Origin: Boswellia sacra
Lineage: Eukaryota; Streptophyta; Magnoliopsida; Sapindales; Burseraceae
Reading direction: 5' to 3'
NCBI GenBank assembly: GCA_013180625.2
Contig: SNVD02009970.1
Location: forward strand, 124,001-188,000
DNA: 64,000 bases
Translations under genes and position numbers: made by a program
In this document: piece after piece, positions 50,401-63,000 of the stretch
Position numbering within the stretch: the first letter of the stretch is position 1
How the letters are laid out: each line of letters opens with the position of its first letter
The notes under the pieces: generated by a model
What the model saw: the letters and a program-made list of their open reading frames with translations, nothing else
What the model was told of the DNA's origin: nothing
The model's database searches: none

Positions 50401-51115
50401 AAAAATACCATCTCAGTTAGCCATTAAATTAGAATCAGTCTTGCGTAAATATTGTGAATTTTTTAGTGTCTGGTACTTTTAGCAACTTGATACACAAATT
50501 CCAGCTTGAATAACTAGTTGATTATGAAAATTGCTTTCCGGATGCCAATGTGTTTCTTAATTTGAATTGCAGCTGCCATTAGAAGATCCAAAAAGGTTCC
50601 GCATTGAATTGACTTTCAGCCGTGGAGCTGATTTATCGCCCTTGGAGGTAATGTATTATTTGTGTGATAGACAAGATACTATGATAATCATGAATTATTG
50701 CCGCTTTACTTTGTATATAGAAATGGGGATACAAACTTGAGACTTATGCTACTATTAGTTAAATTTAAGGTAATATGAAATCACATATCGGAGTAATCAC
50801 TTGTATAGCAAAGCTTGACTCTCTTTTTTTTTTTTTTTTTTCGCTTGGCAGAAGAACGACAGTGAGGCTGCTACATTGCATCAGGAGCACACATTGCCAA
50901 TAATGGGTCCAGAAAGGCTGCAAGAAGTGGGAACGTATCTTACCTTGGAGAAACTGGAAACGATGTTTCGCCCATTTGCCATGCCACCCGAGGACTTTCC
51001 TCCTCCATCAACACCTGCAGGATTCTCAGGCTATTTCTCGAAAAGTGCAGCTGTGCTTGAGCGGCTGGTAAATCTTTGGCCTTTCCACAAGGCTGCTAAT
51101 GCTAATGGAAAGTAA
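36491..51115 (+). CDS. VIH: VIH/PPIP5K inositol hexakisphosphate kinase-phosphatase
   Basis: Thirty exons give 1049 residues, all in phase. Exons: 36491-36556, 36674-36733, 36890-36936, 37388-37471, 37856-37919, 38312-38465, 39315-39385, 39901-40005, 40529-40621, 40942-41016, 41702-41787, 42428-42631, 42713-42812, 42947-43017, 43551-43632, 43858-44013, 44203-44245, 44954-45036, 45139-45201, 45284-45358, 46027-46152, 46907-47148, 47640-47684, 48491-48557, 48950-49021, 49489-49739, 49821-49878, 50124-50291, 50573-50647 and 50852-51115. The N-terminal ATP-grasp kinase (about 10-330) shows [26 protein letters not shown] and [10 protein letters not shown]. The histidine acid phosphatase-like domain starts with RHGDRTP (369-375) and includes the SHIHS histidines (883-887). 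Plant VIH1/VIH2 make and break 1- and 5-position inositol pyrophosphates that report phosphate status to SPX proteins; VIH2 also affects jasmonate signalling. The RHG histidine codon is split by intron 12. Confidence 0.97.
41377..41414. repeat. (TTA)n microsatellite in VIH intron 10
   Basis: About 12 TTA units inside the intron between the exons ending at 41016 and beginning at 41702. No effect on coding. Confidence 0.95.
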
Positions 51116-54100
51116 CCAACCTTTTTCATAACAAAATGGAAAAATCGAAAAGAAAAATCATTTTTTGTTTCACATAGTCGTATCTTAGTAATTAGCACGT
51201 GCAGAAGCTTAGTTGTTAGAGCAGCCAAAGCAAGCATTGAGCTGACTTTGGAAAATTTTGGAACAAGCTAACGACTTTCAACAACAACAAAAATAATTGT
51301 TGTTGAGTGTAATTCTGGAAACTGATTTTTTTTTTTTTAAATTTCGTAGTATCTTATTTGTCAGTGTCAAATTGTCAATAGCTAATATTCATAAACGAAA
51401 CTCTGAAAGGCACCAGGAGTGTGAGTGTTTTTTTTTAAAGTTGTTTCAGAAAACGTGTGTTTTCATAAATCTATTTTTCCGAAACTGTTTTTCATAAACT
51501 GTTCTGGTAATGGGAAGAACTGTGTCATTACTTGACTGTTGTTCGTGACGCCATCTAAGGCACAGCAAGGAGACGCTAGCCTTGTCTCCCCATTAAAACA
51601 GAGTGAAAAAAATTTCTTTTCAGTGATCTTATGAAATCAATAATTGCTCCTGGTGTCCCATCTGGCCACTTTAAACAAAGTTAAAAATATTGTACGAAAA
51701 GGCAATCATTTATGGTTCTGTTTTTTTCCTCGAGTTCGAAGTACATGGTGACCTGTTCTCGTCTTACCCTATTTTTCTGTGTTCACATCTCTTTTTGGCT
51801 TTTGGGCAATCGAGTGATCCTTCGTGTACCAACTTACCATATCGTAGACTTAGTAGACGCCAAGGCAATTAGTAGTGAATAAATCGTGCGCAACATTAAT
51901 AGAGGAATGTTATTTCCTCGATAAAGAGTTTAGGTTCACCGGCCAGCTGCTAGCTGGTTGTTCACCATTTGAGAGCGATTTTGCCATGATTACGTGAAGA
52001 CTATAAATCGAAGTGTGCTGACTGTTATAGGAAATTATTTTTATAGATGAGTTGTACGATATTGGCGCTTAATTCACATATTTTCCACCGAATTCGTTTA
52101 ATGCAATTTAAATGCAAAGAACCGTGTTGGCAATGTAAACGATCGGGTTCTCAAGTCATAAAATTTATGATATGATTGTTGTGGATCGTGTGCATATGGA
52201 ATTCCTTAGAGAAATTTTGAGAGGCCTTGAACAGCTCACAGCTTTATTTACATTATACTGTTGATAACGTTTGAGCCTTGTACGATAACACCCGATGAAT
52301 ATTCGTTTTCTATACCCAGATTTCTAAGTTGATTTCTTAAGCTACCTTATTTTATTTTATTTTTATTTTTATTTCCATGTCAATTACGTTGCCAAAAGCC
52401 AAAAGATTGTTCAAAATTTGATAACACTCACAACTAGTCAGAGAAAAAAGAGAGAGATCCAAGCATGAAATTGTAAATTTCACGAAACATGATATAAAAA
52501 AAATTCCAATTGGGTAAGACTTCCACAATTAAATAAAAATATTATAAGAAAAATTCATTTGGGAGAGCAAATGGGGATAAAATTCGAGGACTATACTATT
52601 ATTTTTTACCAAATAAGTTGATCTTTCTTGTTTCTCTACATTCTCTAGAATGATAGAGATGTTTTATTTTATTAAAAAAAATAGAATATTATAAACATTT
52701 TCTTGACTAACTTTACCTTCTACCAATATTTTATTTATTTAGTATTATTCTTGTTAAACACCTGTGACCTTTACTACTTCAATTTCTTATTCAATCTCAG
52801 TCCTTTTGAGTCCAAAAGATCGTCTTAAATTTTTATTAAAAATTTAAATACTATTTCTTAATCTTCTCACATGTCTAGACGGACCTATGTCAGATGAAGA
52901 ATAAAATATACAATCTAATATCGCCCCAAATCTTGTTTCTTTATAAAATATTGTGACGTAATAGTCGATGATAAATTTGTTTATTACAAATCAACAAAAG
53001 GTGGTGACCACGATTCCTAGGTGGAGCACATGTTCGGCCAAAGATTTCAACATAAATCTCTTATCTTTTACTCATAGTAGCACAACTCTTATCTAAACAT
53101 ATATTTTTTTTCATCTTGCCTTCTTTCGCCCATCACAACTCGTGCCACTACGCAAGTGTGAGGCATCCCATTTAAGAAATTAATCTTATGGGGATTAAAA
53201 TAGTTTAACTTTCGTTTATAAGTTCAAGTATGTTTACGATATATCTCAGATGCAGCCGAACACCAGGTTCCAAGTCTCAACCATTGTTTTTTATAATCTT
53301 ATATTAACATATACATTTTATTTTCTTTAAATCTGTATGTTAATCTGGATGCCTAAACTTGCTATAAATTCCTCTAGTTGGAAATGATCCCATGGTTATT
53401 TTGGACTTTTCATCACCATCATTACAAGCTTATCTTCGAATATGTGAAGGGGGGGCATGATGGATACCTGCATTTTTGTTTGTCAGACTATTTTGGGTTC
53501 AAGGGCATAAGGGTAGGCTAGGATGTATTTTTGTTGAGTAGGTTGTCTACCTTTTATTTATCTCTTTTCAGAATTTTCAATGCCAGAAGGGAATTAGGAG
53601 GGTTAGGTTACTTAATGTGCGGAGGAAATAAATTCAACTTAATACACATATTATATGGTTCCAGATTTTTAATATAATTTTTTATTTTGTAAAAAAAATT
53701 TAGACACAAATCTTACATAAATTAATGATATAAAAAATTGATAAATTGATAACATTAGATCTCAACTATTGAATGGAATAAAATACACATAGTTGGGGAT
53801 AAGTAAGAGTTTCTAGCAGCAGCCAGAAGAATCATAAAAATTCAATGGAGCAATTTCTTTTTATAAATTAATGCCTTTTCAACTTTTTTTTTCCCTTTGA
53901 AATCAATTAAGATTTTCTTTGTTGGCCATTTTCAACACCTAGAAGTGGCATCCAAAGATTCATCATTTGAAGGTCCTAACAGTTGGCAAACTTGATAATT
54001 TACTTGATCTTTGAAACGTATAGGATTATTTTTCATTTCTTTTGTTATCTTTGTTGATTTTCTTTTTCTAGGGGAATGTATTACAAGGACAAAGCTTTTG

Positions 54101-54429
54101 AATGCACTTTCTTTGCAATTTCTATGACCTTCTATTAGGATTAGCATCTTGCCACTATCGCATTTACTTAAAACGAAGACCCGTTTGGCTTCAAATTGTT
54201 TATATATTAATTAAACTGCTAGCCAATAGGCATCATATTCTCTGGTCTAGTATATTGTCTTTCAATGTCCTCAACAGTTAAATACCAAATATAACCTTAA
54301 GTGATGGGATAAATTCTATTTAAAAGTTCTTTATATAACTATCAATCATAATTTATGTACCCATCAATCATAGTTTTAGATTTCATTAAATTTAGATTAG
54401 AAGAGAATCATAAGACTTTGCATTATTTC
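51116..54429. other. Intergenic, 3' of VIH
   Basis: The first few hundred bases should be the VIH 3' untranslated region. The rest is AT-rich without recognisable gene or transposon ends. Confidence 0.45.
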
Positions 54430-54833
54430 ATTATTGTTAGGGTTGGGCATTTGCCCCCGACCCACTGCGGACCCGGCCGGATCCGGTCCAACGGGGCGGG
54501 TCACTCATAGGGGCGGGTCTGGGGCAAAAAATTTCTGCCCCGGCCGGGGCGGGTCCGGGGCCGAGTCTAGCCATTTGGACCCGTAGACCCGCCCCGCCCC
54601 GCAAGATTAGGGGTATATTTATAAAATTTTTAAAGTTTAGGACTGTTATGTAATTTTTTAGGTTATATTTGTTAAACTTTTCATATATATAAATTCTTAA
54701 TAATTTTACAAATAATGCAAATACTTTAATAAAAATGACATTTTAATTAATAATTAATATCTTTTAGTATATTAACATCAATTTCTTCATATTATAATGA
54801 AAAAAATAAAATATTTGTATTTTATAATAATTG

Positions 54834-56160
54834 AATTTGTATAATATATACAATCTTGATATAGATTATTAAGTACTAATTAAATTATTACAATATTAAC
54901 AAGATTATTTTTAAAATATATATCTATAATATAATCAGTATATTATTTTTTAAATATGTAAATAGAAATATGATAAAAAAATCTTAAAACCTTAAATATA
55001 TGATTTATTGTAATTTAAATTAATTAATTAAATTATTAATGTTTCATAAATATATAATGTTAATTATTTGGTATATGCCAATAATATTATTGTGATTATT
55101 AGATTGAAATTAAATCAACATGTTACTAAAAATTTATTTAATTGTATTATCAACTATTTAAAAAATTGTCAATTAAATAATTTATAAGCAATAATACACT
55201 TTTAACATTATTTCTAATAAAGTATGTAACATTATTACTAATATAATTAAATGACAATTAATGATAATTAAATATTTATATTTTATAATAATTAAATTTT
55301 ATAATATATACAATCTTGATATAGATTACTAAGTACTAATTAAATTATTGCAATATTAACATGATTATTTTAAAAATATATATCTTTAATATAATCAATA
55401 TATTATTTCCCAAATATGTAAATAAAAATAGGATAAAAATAATCTTATAATCTTAAATATATGATTTATCGTAAATTCTTAAATAAATTAATTACTTTAA
55501 TTATTAATGTTTCATAAATACATATAATGTTAATTAATTAGTATATACAAATCATATTATTACTATTATTAGATTGAAATTAAATTAACATACTATTGAA
55601 AAAGTTTTAATTAACTAGTTTACAAGAATAATACATTTTTAACATTATTTCTAATAAAGCATGTAACATTATTACTAATAAAATCAAATGGTAAGTAAAT
55701 ATTTATATTTTATAGTAATTAAATTTGTGTAACATATACAATCTTGATATAGATTACTAAGTACTATTTAAATTATTGTAATATTAAAAATATTATTTTA
55801 AAAATGTATATGTTTAATATAATCAATATATTATTTTCTAAATATGTAAATAGAAATATGATAAAAATAATCTTATAACTTTAAATATATGATTTATCGT
55901 AATTTAAATTAGTTAATTAAATTATTAGTATTTCATAAATATTTATAATATTAATTATTTGGTATATACCAATCATATTATTACTATTATTAAATTGAAA
56001 TTAAATGAACATGTCATTAAAAAATTATTTAATTGTATTATCAACTATTTAAAAATTATCAATTAACTAGTTTACAAGCAATAATAAACTTTTAACATTA
56101 TTTCTAATGGAATATGTAACATTATTACTAATAAAATCAAATGATAATATACAAATATTT
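54834..56160. repeat. Three tandem units of about 430-460 bp inside the hAT element
   Basis: The landmark CAATCTTGATATAGATTA occurs at 54851, 55311 and 55739. Each is followed in the same order by AGTACTA-TTAAATTATT, then TAATATAATCA-TATATTATTT, then ATATATGATTTAT, then TTCATAAATA, then AGATTGAAATTAAAT or its near relative, then AACATTATTTCTAAT. This is a degenerate triplication. Confidence 0.85.
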
Positions 56161-56335
56161 TGATTTTAGTTTGAAGATTTATTATTTTTATGATTGTTGA
56201 CAAATGATCATAGTTATAAATGGTATGATTAGAAATTGATAAGGGCGTTATTTGCAAAGATATAAATATTATAAGGGATGAAGTTGAAAAATATAAAGAT
56301 TATAGGGGTGTGATTGTAAAAATATAAACAGTGGC

Positions 56336-56398
56336 GGGGCGGGGCGGGGCGGGTCTGGATCTACTAAAATTTTTTTTGCCCCGCCCCGCCCCGCCCCG
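56336..56398. other. G-quadruplex/hairpin-prone right end of the hAT element
   Basis: On the plus strand 56336-56353 reads GGGGCGGGGCGGGGCGGG. At 56379-56398 the complement follows as CCCC-G repeats. The two arms can pair as a stem of about 17 bp around a loop of about 25 bases, and either G-rich strand meets the usual four-run quadruplex pattern. Confidence 0.8.
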
Positions 56399-56689
56399 CA
56401 AAGGGGCAAAGGGGCGGGGCGGGGCAAAAAAAAGGGTCAACGGGGCGGGGCTGGATACCGGCCGTCCCGTACCCGCCCCGCCCCGGTTCCAACCCTAATT
56501 ATTGTATAGAGAAGGGGCTTTGGTCCTGCCTGGCCACAGTTGGATGGCTCAATTCCTGGAGTCCAGGAGCATCTCCTACAAGAGGTGTAATTTGGAACAT
56601 AATATTCCTCATCGACACAACTATAAAGATGTCCACAATGTCCTCAACAAACAGGAATATAACATAATTAATGTTTGGAGCATTTGTTA

Positions 56690-56817
56690 TTGAAATTCCT
56701 TGTACAACAACATAACATATTTTATCTCACTTTGGCCACCAAATATCATGTTCTTGAAATTCCATTTGTAACAACATAACATATTTTGCCTCACTTTGGC
56801 CACCAAATATCATACAA
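56690..56817. repeat. Tandem duplication, 64-bp unit
   Basis: Two adjacent copies begin TTGAAATTCC, continue AACAACATAACATATTTT and CTCACTTTGGCCACCAAAT, and end ATCAT. The copies differ at only a few positions, so the duplication is recent. Confidence 0.9.
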
Positions 56818-57865
56818 ATTGATTGCACCCCACCAAAGAAGTGGTGGTTCTAATTAAAACTATTAAGATCGATCAATCACATCATGATTGCAATAGTATG
56901 TACTTTCTCTTCAGTAGGGACTCCTAGGTGCCCTCCATATCCTTCCATGAACAGCTCCAAAATCAAGCAATTATTTGAAGCTTTCAACTCTCAAAACAAT
57001 ATTCAAACAAATGGAAGGCAAAACTGTTGTCATTTTGACCTTTGGACTAGTAGCTGTGACCCAACTACGTGTCATCAACTTAGACAAAAAACAGAAATAC
57101 TATTGCCCCATGTAATTGTATTGAAAATGTGTAATAATATTTAATGATAATAATTGCTTGATGCTGCTTTTGCTTGCACGTTAGGAAAGGAAGATAATGA
57201 ATGCATTGAAGGAAGAGGAGGCGTCACACTCATTCTATTTCAAAGGTCAATGAGAAGAAGATGAAGAAACAAAACAAGTATAATAATAAAGACAAAGCAA
57301 ATTGCTAAATAGTGACAACAACCCAACTGACTTCGATGACTTTTTGTGCTTTCTAATCCTATCCTTACTTTTGATTTCAATACAGACTTTTCTTCCTCGT
57401 TTATCTCATTATAAACTTTATTAAAAAAATACTATACTGTACATCCTTTTGGGATTGGCTAAGTAACGTTTTAAAACGATGGTGTCCTTCGCCAACCACG
57501 TGGGATGTTTATGTAATTTCATTTTTCGTAACTTTATAGAATTAAAATCTCATTAGGAGTAATATTAATAAGTGTCTTTAAATTTTGACTTCATTTTAAT
57601 TAAAAAATAATTATAGATTTTTAATCAATCACTCCTACGAGTTTGTATAAAAGTCATTATTTTACTATTTAAATCATCATTTTTAGAGGTATGATTGATG
57701 AAAAATAAACAACTTCAAGAGTGTGATTGATGAAAAATATATAGCCATTCTTCGATTGAAATTGAGTAAAAATTGGAAGATAATTATTGAAATTATCTCA
57801 ATCTTCTTACTACTATTGTTTTTACATCCTCAAAAGATAAGATAATACTATTTACACATACACAC

Positions 57866-57901
<36 letters not shown>

Positions 57902-59800
57902 GAAGATATTTTGACACAAGACTTTTGACGCAAGATTAGACACAATGTTCTAACCATTGATTTACAAAATCCATTGGTTAAAATGATTGAAGAGTTGGTA
58001 GCATTAAATGCATCTTGTTGACTTTCAATCTCAACCATAAGAATCAATGACTATAAATTTATATCAATACATTGTACCAAAATTTTATGTTAAAATATCC
58101 ATTTCCTATATATATATATATTAAAAAGCAATTTTATAAAAAGTACTTCTAAATAAAGCCATTGTCTTTTTTGAAGTTAGCTAATTTGGATATAATAGTT
58201 GTACCCAAATTCCTTTTTTCTTAAAAATAATGACTAATAGAAACCACTTTAACCTCCATATACTAAAAACCAAGTTGAAACGCATATAACACTAACAAGA
58301 GAAACTAAATATCACGCATATTGTGACTAATTTGATTCTACACATGAAAATAGTTTAAATATGAAAGTGATTTCTCTGGGCTTGCTTCTATGTAATCAAA
58401 AAGTCTTATTAAGATTAATATTTTGTATACAAAGACAACATAATTGAATTTAGACTATTTTTTTGTTTTCCTCTTCAAATATGCAAAGCAGTAAATTGAA
58501 AGCTTTCATAAATACCGATAGACAAGATACTTACAGGTAACCTAATATTAATTAACGTATTAAGTTTACCCTTAAAAAATGATCAAGATAGTTGCAACAA
58601 AGTGAGATGTTTCTCTCTTTAATTAACAATTTTTTTTTAAAAAATTACTAGTCAATTTCATATTCACCTATATAGATAACTTGTTAGATATTTACGGAAC
58701 GGATTCAACACTATGTCTAATTGTCTAACACTTTGGACAACTTACCTGAATTCAAGTATATTTATCATTTGATATTAAACTTAACAATAATATTGTTACC
58801 ATTATAAAGTCTATATACAAAGTTGACGTAACATTAATTGAATGAATGATGAATAGGATAGTATCAATTTAATGTCACATGATTTATCAATATTTATCAA
58901 ATTAAAACTTATATTAATTTTTCTATTTATCTAATGTCACGTCAACTTTGTATACATGCTTGATAAGTACATCGATATTGAAAAAAGATGTATTAAAAAA
59001 TTTTGTTGTTGTTTGAAAAACCCACGACTCAATTATTTTTCTAATTTCTTACCCAGTAGTCTTTAATGTTTAATCATATATGTTAGCACCTTAAATTTAA
59101 TTGATAAATTACTTCCTTCATTCACAATATATTGTACGATTTTTAAGGTATTAATACTTTTTTTATACACACGTTCAAACCATTATTTTCTGTTAATTAT
59201 ATATAATTTTTATATTAAATACAGATGAGTTATTAAAGAGTAATTTTAAAAATTATTATGTTCTTGAAATATTTAGATGTCAAAATCAACATCCCATAAG
59301 TTTTATCTTATTTTTGCTTACGAACATTAATGCTAAAGAACCCAAAAAAAGGCCGAGTTGTTAAGCTTAGAGAATGAAAGGAGAAAAAAGAAAATTATCA
59401 ATTTGTCTAATGGTTATCATGATGTCTAATTTTAGAGGTTGATGATTTTTTTGAAAATCTCTGTAGTTTTGGTGTCTCATAATTACTCCTTAAATAAATG
59501 CGCGTAAAGTGTTCGATAAAAATGAGGATTTTTGGAGTCTGGTTAGAGAATAGAATCGCATTTTTTTAACCTTACATTCATGAGGTGCCGGCGATGAAAT
59601 GTGTATGTGTCCAAACAACCGTACCAGAAATGTGTACTCTTTTATTTTTTATTTTAATTTTCCAAATTTTTAATACAAATTATATACAGGGAGAAAGCAG
59701 AGGGGAATAAAATAGAAATAGAAGAGCAGAGGAAGGCAGAAGGCAGTGGACTTAAGAGATTGTACCTGCAAGTACATTATCTAAGTTATTCCACCTGTGC
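56818..59800. other. Intergenic, H+-ATPase promoter side
   Basis: No gene recognised. An 86-codon frame at 56884-57144 has no family features. A (TA)n tract lies at 57869-57898. Confidence 0.45.
57869..57898. repeat. (TA)n microsatellite
   Basis: About 14 TA units in intergenic DNA. Confidence 0.95.
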
Positions 59801-59966
59801 ATGCCAAGTGACAATTGTGCCCACTTTTAAGAGTTTAGAGAGAAAGTGAGAGAGAGAGAGGGCCACCCACCGTACCAACTCCACTCTCTCTGTATATTTT
59901 GAGAAACAGAGTCCTCTGTTTTTGTCTCTTCAATTTTTCTTCTCCTTTTTGGCTGGGATCTTTGTC

Positions 59967-59993
59967 ATGATATCTACGTGCTTTGTTGATTAA
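59967..59993 (+). promoter_or_regulatory. Upstream ORF in the H+-ATPase leader
   Basis: ATG at 59967 opens an eight-codon frame (MISTCFVD) with stop TAA at 59991-59993, 38 bases before the main ATG. A second short frame, nine codons from 59801, may also lie in the leader if transcription starts far enough upstream. Some tobacco plasma-membrane H+-ATPase (pma) genes are known to carry short leader uORFs that modulate translation. Use here is inferred. Confidence 0.55.
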
Positions 59994-60031
59994 TTGAGAG
60001 AGTTTAGAAGGGTTTCCTGAGTGCCAGAAAG

Positions 60032-63000
60032 ATGGATAGCAAGGCTGAAACCATGGAGGCTGTTTTGAAGGAAGCTGTGGATTTGGTACTGAAACAGAGC
60101 AACCCACCGATCTTTCTCTGTTTCTCTTCTTGTTTTGATTTTTTTTTTTGTTTCTGGGTTGTCTGTTGCTTGTTTTTGTTTTGTTTTTGTTCTGTTTTCT
60201 GATGGATTCAAGCGTTCTTGAGTGCAGGAAAACGTTCCATTAGAAGAGGTGTTTGAGACTTTAAGATGCAACAAAGAGGGTCTCTCAACAGAGGCAGCTG
60301 AGCAGAGGCTTACAATATTTGGTTACAATAAGCTTGAGGAGAAACAAGTATATTTATCTTATCATCTTTGTCTTCAATTTTGAGAAGATTTTTTTTTTTT
60401 GGAAATTTTTCTTGAGAAAAGAAAGAAAATTTTCAGGTTTTAAAGGGTTCATCTTTTTGACGAATTCTTGGCGGACAAAAAAAAAAATGAAAGGAAATTA
60501 ATGTTTCTTATTTAATTTTTACTAAGAAAAAAAAAATCTTTTGCTCGAATTCAGGAGAGTTAAGATGTCTCTTTCTTTCTTTCTTTTTTGTTGTTGCAGG
60601 AGAGTAAATTTTTGAAGTTTTTAGGTTTTATGTGGAACCCTCTTTCATGGGTCATGGAAGCTGCAGCTATTATGGCTATCGCACTTGCTAATGGAGGAGT
60701 GAGTACTGCTTGTTTTGTTTTCTAACCTTTTTTTCTTTTTTCTTTTTTGGAAAAAAAGAAGAAGAAGTTTTTCCTCTGTTTGGTTACTGAGCGATCTCAA
60801 ATAAGAAATAGAAAAATGGAAGTTTTGATCTTATACTTTATTGTCTGTTCGGTCTCTGGAAAAATTAAAAGCTAATAATTTGCTTGTATAAAGTTTCATT
60901 TGGAGGCTTTATCTCTCCATTTCCAAATGCTTATAGATGAAGGTTTTGATATCTTAAGTCTAAGAGAATGGTCTGCATGTTTATCTATTCTCGTTTAATT
61001 TCTTTCATTTGATTTTGATAATGTTTCTGTTTTTTTTTTTCCGCCTCTTCTCTCTTAAGAATTTTAATATTACTAAATAATATCACTCTTGGAAACTATA
61101 TCGTTGCAGGGGAAACCTCCGGACTGGCAAGATTTTGTTGGTATTATAACGCTTCTTCTTATCAACTCAACAATAAGTTTCATAGAGGAGAACAATGCGG
61201 GTAATGCTGCTGCAGCTCTCATGGCTCGTCTTGCTCCTAAAGCTAAGGTATCCTATAGAGTTAGAGATGATTCTTTGACTAAAACAAGTTGTTTCCAATT
61301 TTGGTTGTCAGTTGATTTAATTATTGAATCCTATAGTTTCTTGACGTCAAATTATTTTTATTGGAATTTATTTTTTTTATTATATAAAATATATTATTTT
61401 TATTTTTATTTTTTCCAGGTCCTTCGGGATGGGAAGTGGATTGAGGAGGATGCGGCTATTCTTGTTCCTGGCGATATCATCAGTGTTAAGCTTGGGGACA
61501 TTATCCCTGCTGACGCTCGTCTTCTGGAAGGTGATCCATTGAAAATCGATCAGGTGCTTTTGCAAACCTTGTCACTTTTTTTGCTGACTTCAGATTGATT
61601 TGTTTAAGTTAAAACTTTTCATTTACTTTTTGCAATTTGAGTTCGCAGTCTGCTCTCACGGGCGAGTCTCTTCCTGTGACAAAAGGCCCTGGTGATAGTG
61701 TATATTCAGGTTCTACATGCAAACAGGGCGAGATAGATGCTGTGGTCATTGCCACAGGTGTTCATACCTTCTTTGGCAAGGCTGCACACCTGGTAGATTC
61801 CACAAATCAAGTGGGGCACTTTCAAACGGTGAGAAAATGCAGCTGCAGTTGCACATTCTTTTTCTTCTAAAAGTAAACCGAATGGATAAAGTAGAATGTT
61901 TGGGAAGAATCTGTGAAAACTTTTATCAGAGTGGTGTGTTGCCTGGATATGCATTGCATGATAATAGGTCTCTCAATGTTTGAAGTTTGGACGTGCCTCA
62001 CAGCTGTTTCTTTTTATATAGTTATTGTTCTTTCACACTCAACTCGGTTTTCTTTCTTGAAAACTTGATTGTATATTTTTTTGTGTGTGCCATTATTTCT
62101 CTCTTCTATTTTCTTTATTTGATCAGTATTTATGTTTAGTATACACCTATATTTTGTGATTTTCCTTCTATTTTCTTTTTTTTTTTAAATATGTATTTTT
62201 CACAGAATTTTTTGGGCTTGTTTAACAGGTCTTGACTGCTATTGGGAATTTTTGTATATGTTCCATTGCTGTGGGGATGATAATAGAGATCATTGTCATG
62301 TATCCAATTCAACACAGGAAATACCGTCCAGGAATCGATAATTTACTGGTACTTCTCATTGGAGGAATTCCTATTGCCATGCCTACAGTTTTATCAGTGA
62401 CAATGGCAATTGGTTCCCATCGCTTGTCTCAGCAGGTTGGTTGGTCTTTATTGTTACCGCAGATCACTTTTAAGTGGTCATCTGTAAATGGTTGGCAATT
62501 ATATGAAATATGACCTTTGACTAATTGCCACAGGGAGCTATCACAAAAAGAATGACAGCAATAGAAGAAATGGCAGGCATGGATGTACTTTGCAGTGACA
62601 AAACTGGAACTTTAACTTTGAACAAACTAACAGTTGACAAGAATCTTATTGAGGTTGGGGGGAGGGTTTTCTGCAGTTTGTGGTCCGTATCAAACTTCTG
62701 AAATGTTATTCCTGTTGTAACATTTATCCTGGATTATTTGATAGGTCTTTGCTAAAGGAGTAGATGCTGACACTGTTGTTCTGATGGCGGCTCGAGCCTC
62801 CCGAATGGAAAACCAAGATGCAATAGATGCTGCCATAGTGGGAATGTTGGGTGATCCAAAGGAGGTATACTCATTACTATTTGATTACTCTGTTGTATAG
62901 GCTAAAGTAGTGAAGCTAAGTTGTAGCTGCTGATCTATGGTACTGGCAAACACAACAGAATTCTTGAAGGAATTTACCACAATATTATCAGTTAGCATAT

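Larger units (their letters stand above)
54438..56497. mobile_element. 2.06-kb non-autonomous hAT element with GC-rich ends
   Basis: The element is flanked by a perfect 8-bp target duplication ATTATTGT (54430-54437 and 56498-56505). It starts TAGGGTTGG and ends CCAACCCTA, an exact inverted pair. Eight-base target sites and TAGGG-type ends are hAT traits. Both ends, about 160-170 bp each, are extremely GC-rich (GGGGCGGGG and CCCCGCCCC runs, with GGACCCGG, GGGTCTGG and similar). The 1.7-kb interior is over four-fifths A+T by eye. There is no transposase frame, so it must be mobilised in trans if at all. The intact target duplication suggests a fairly recent insertion. Confidence 0.9.

Noticed and set aside
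56884..57144. 86-codon ORF beginning MIAIVCTFSS
   Set aside because: No family resemblance, no supporting splice or conservation cue; treated as chance in intergenic DNA.
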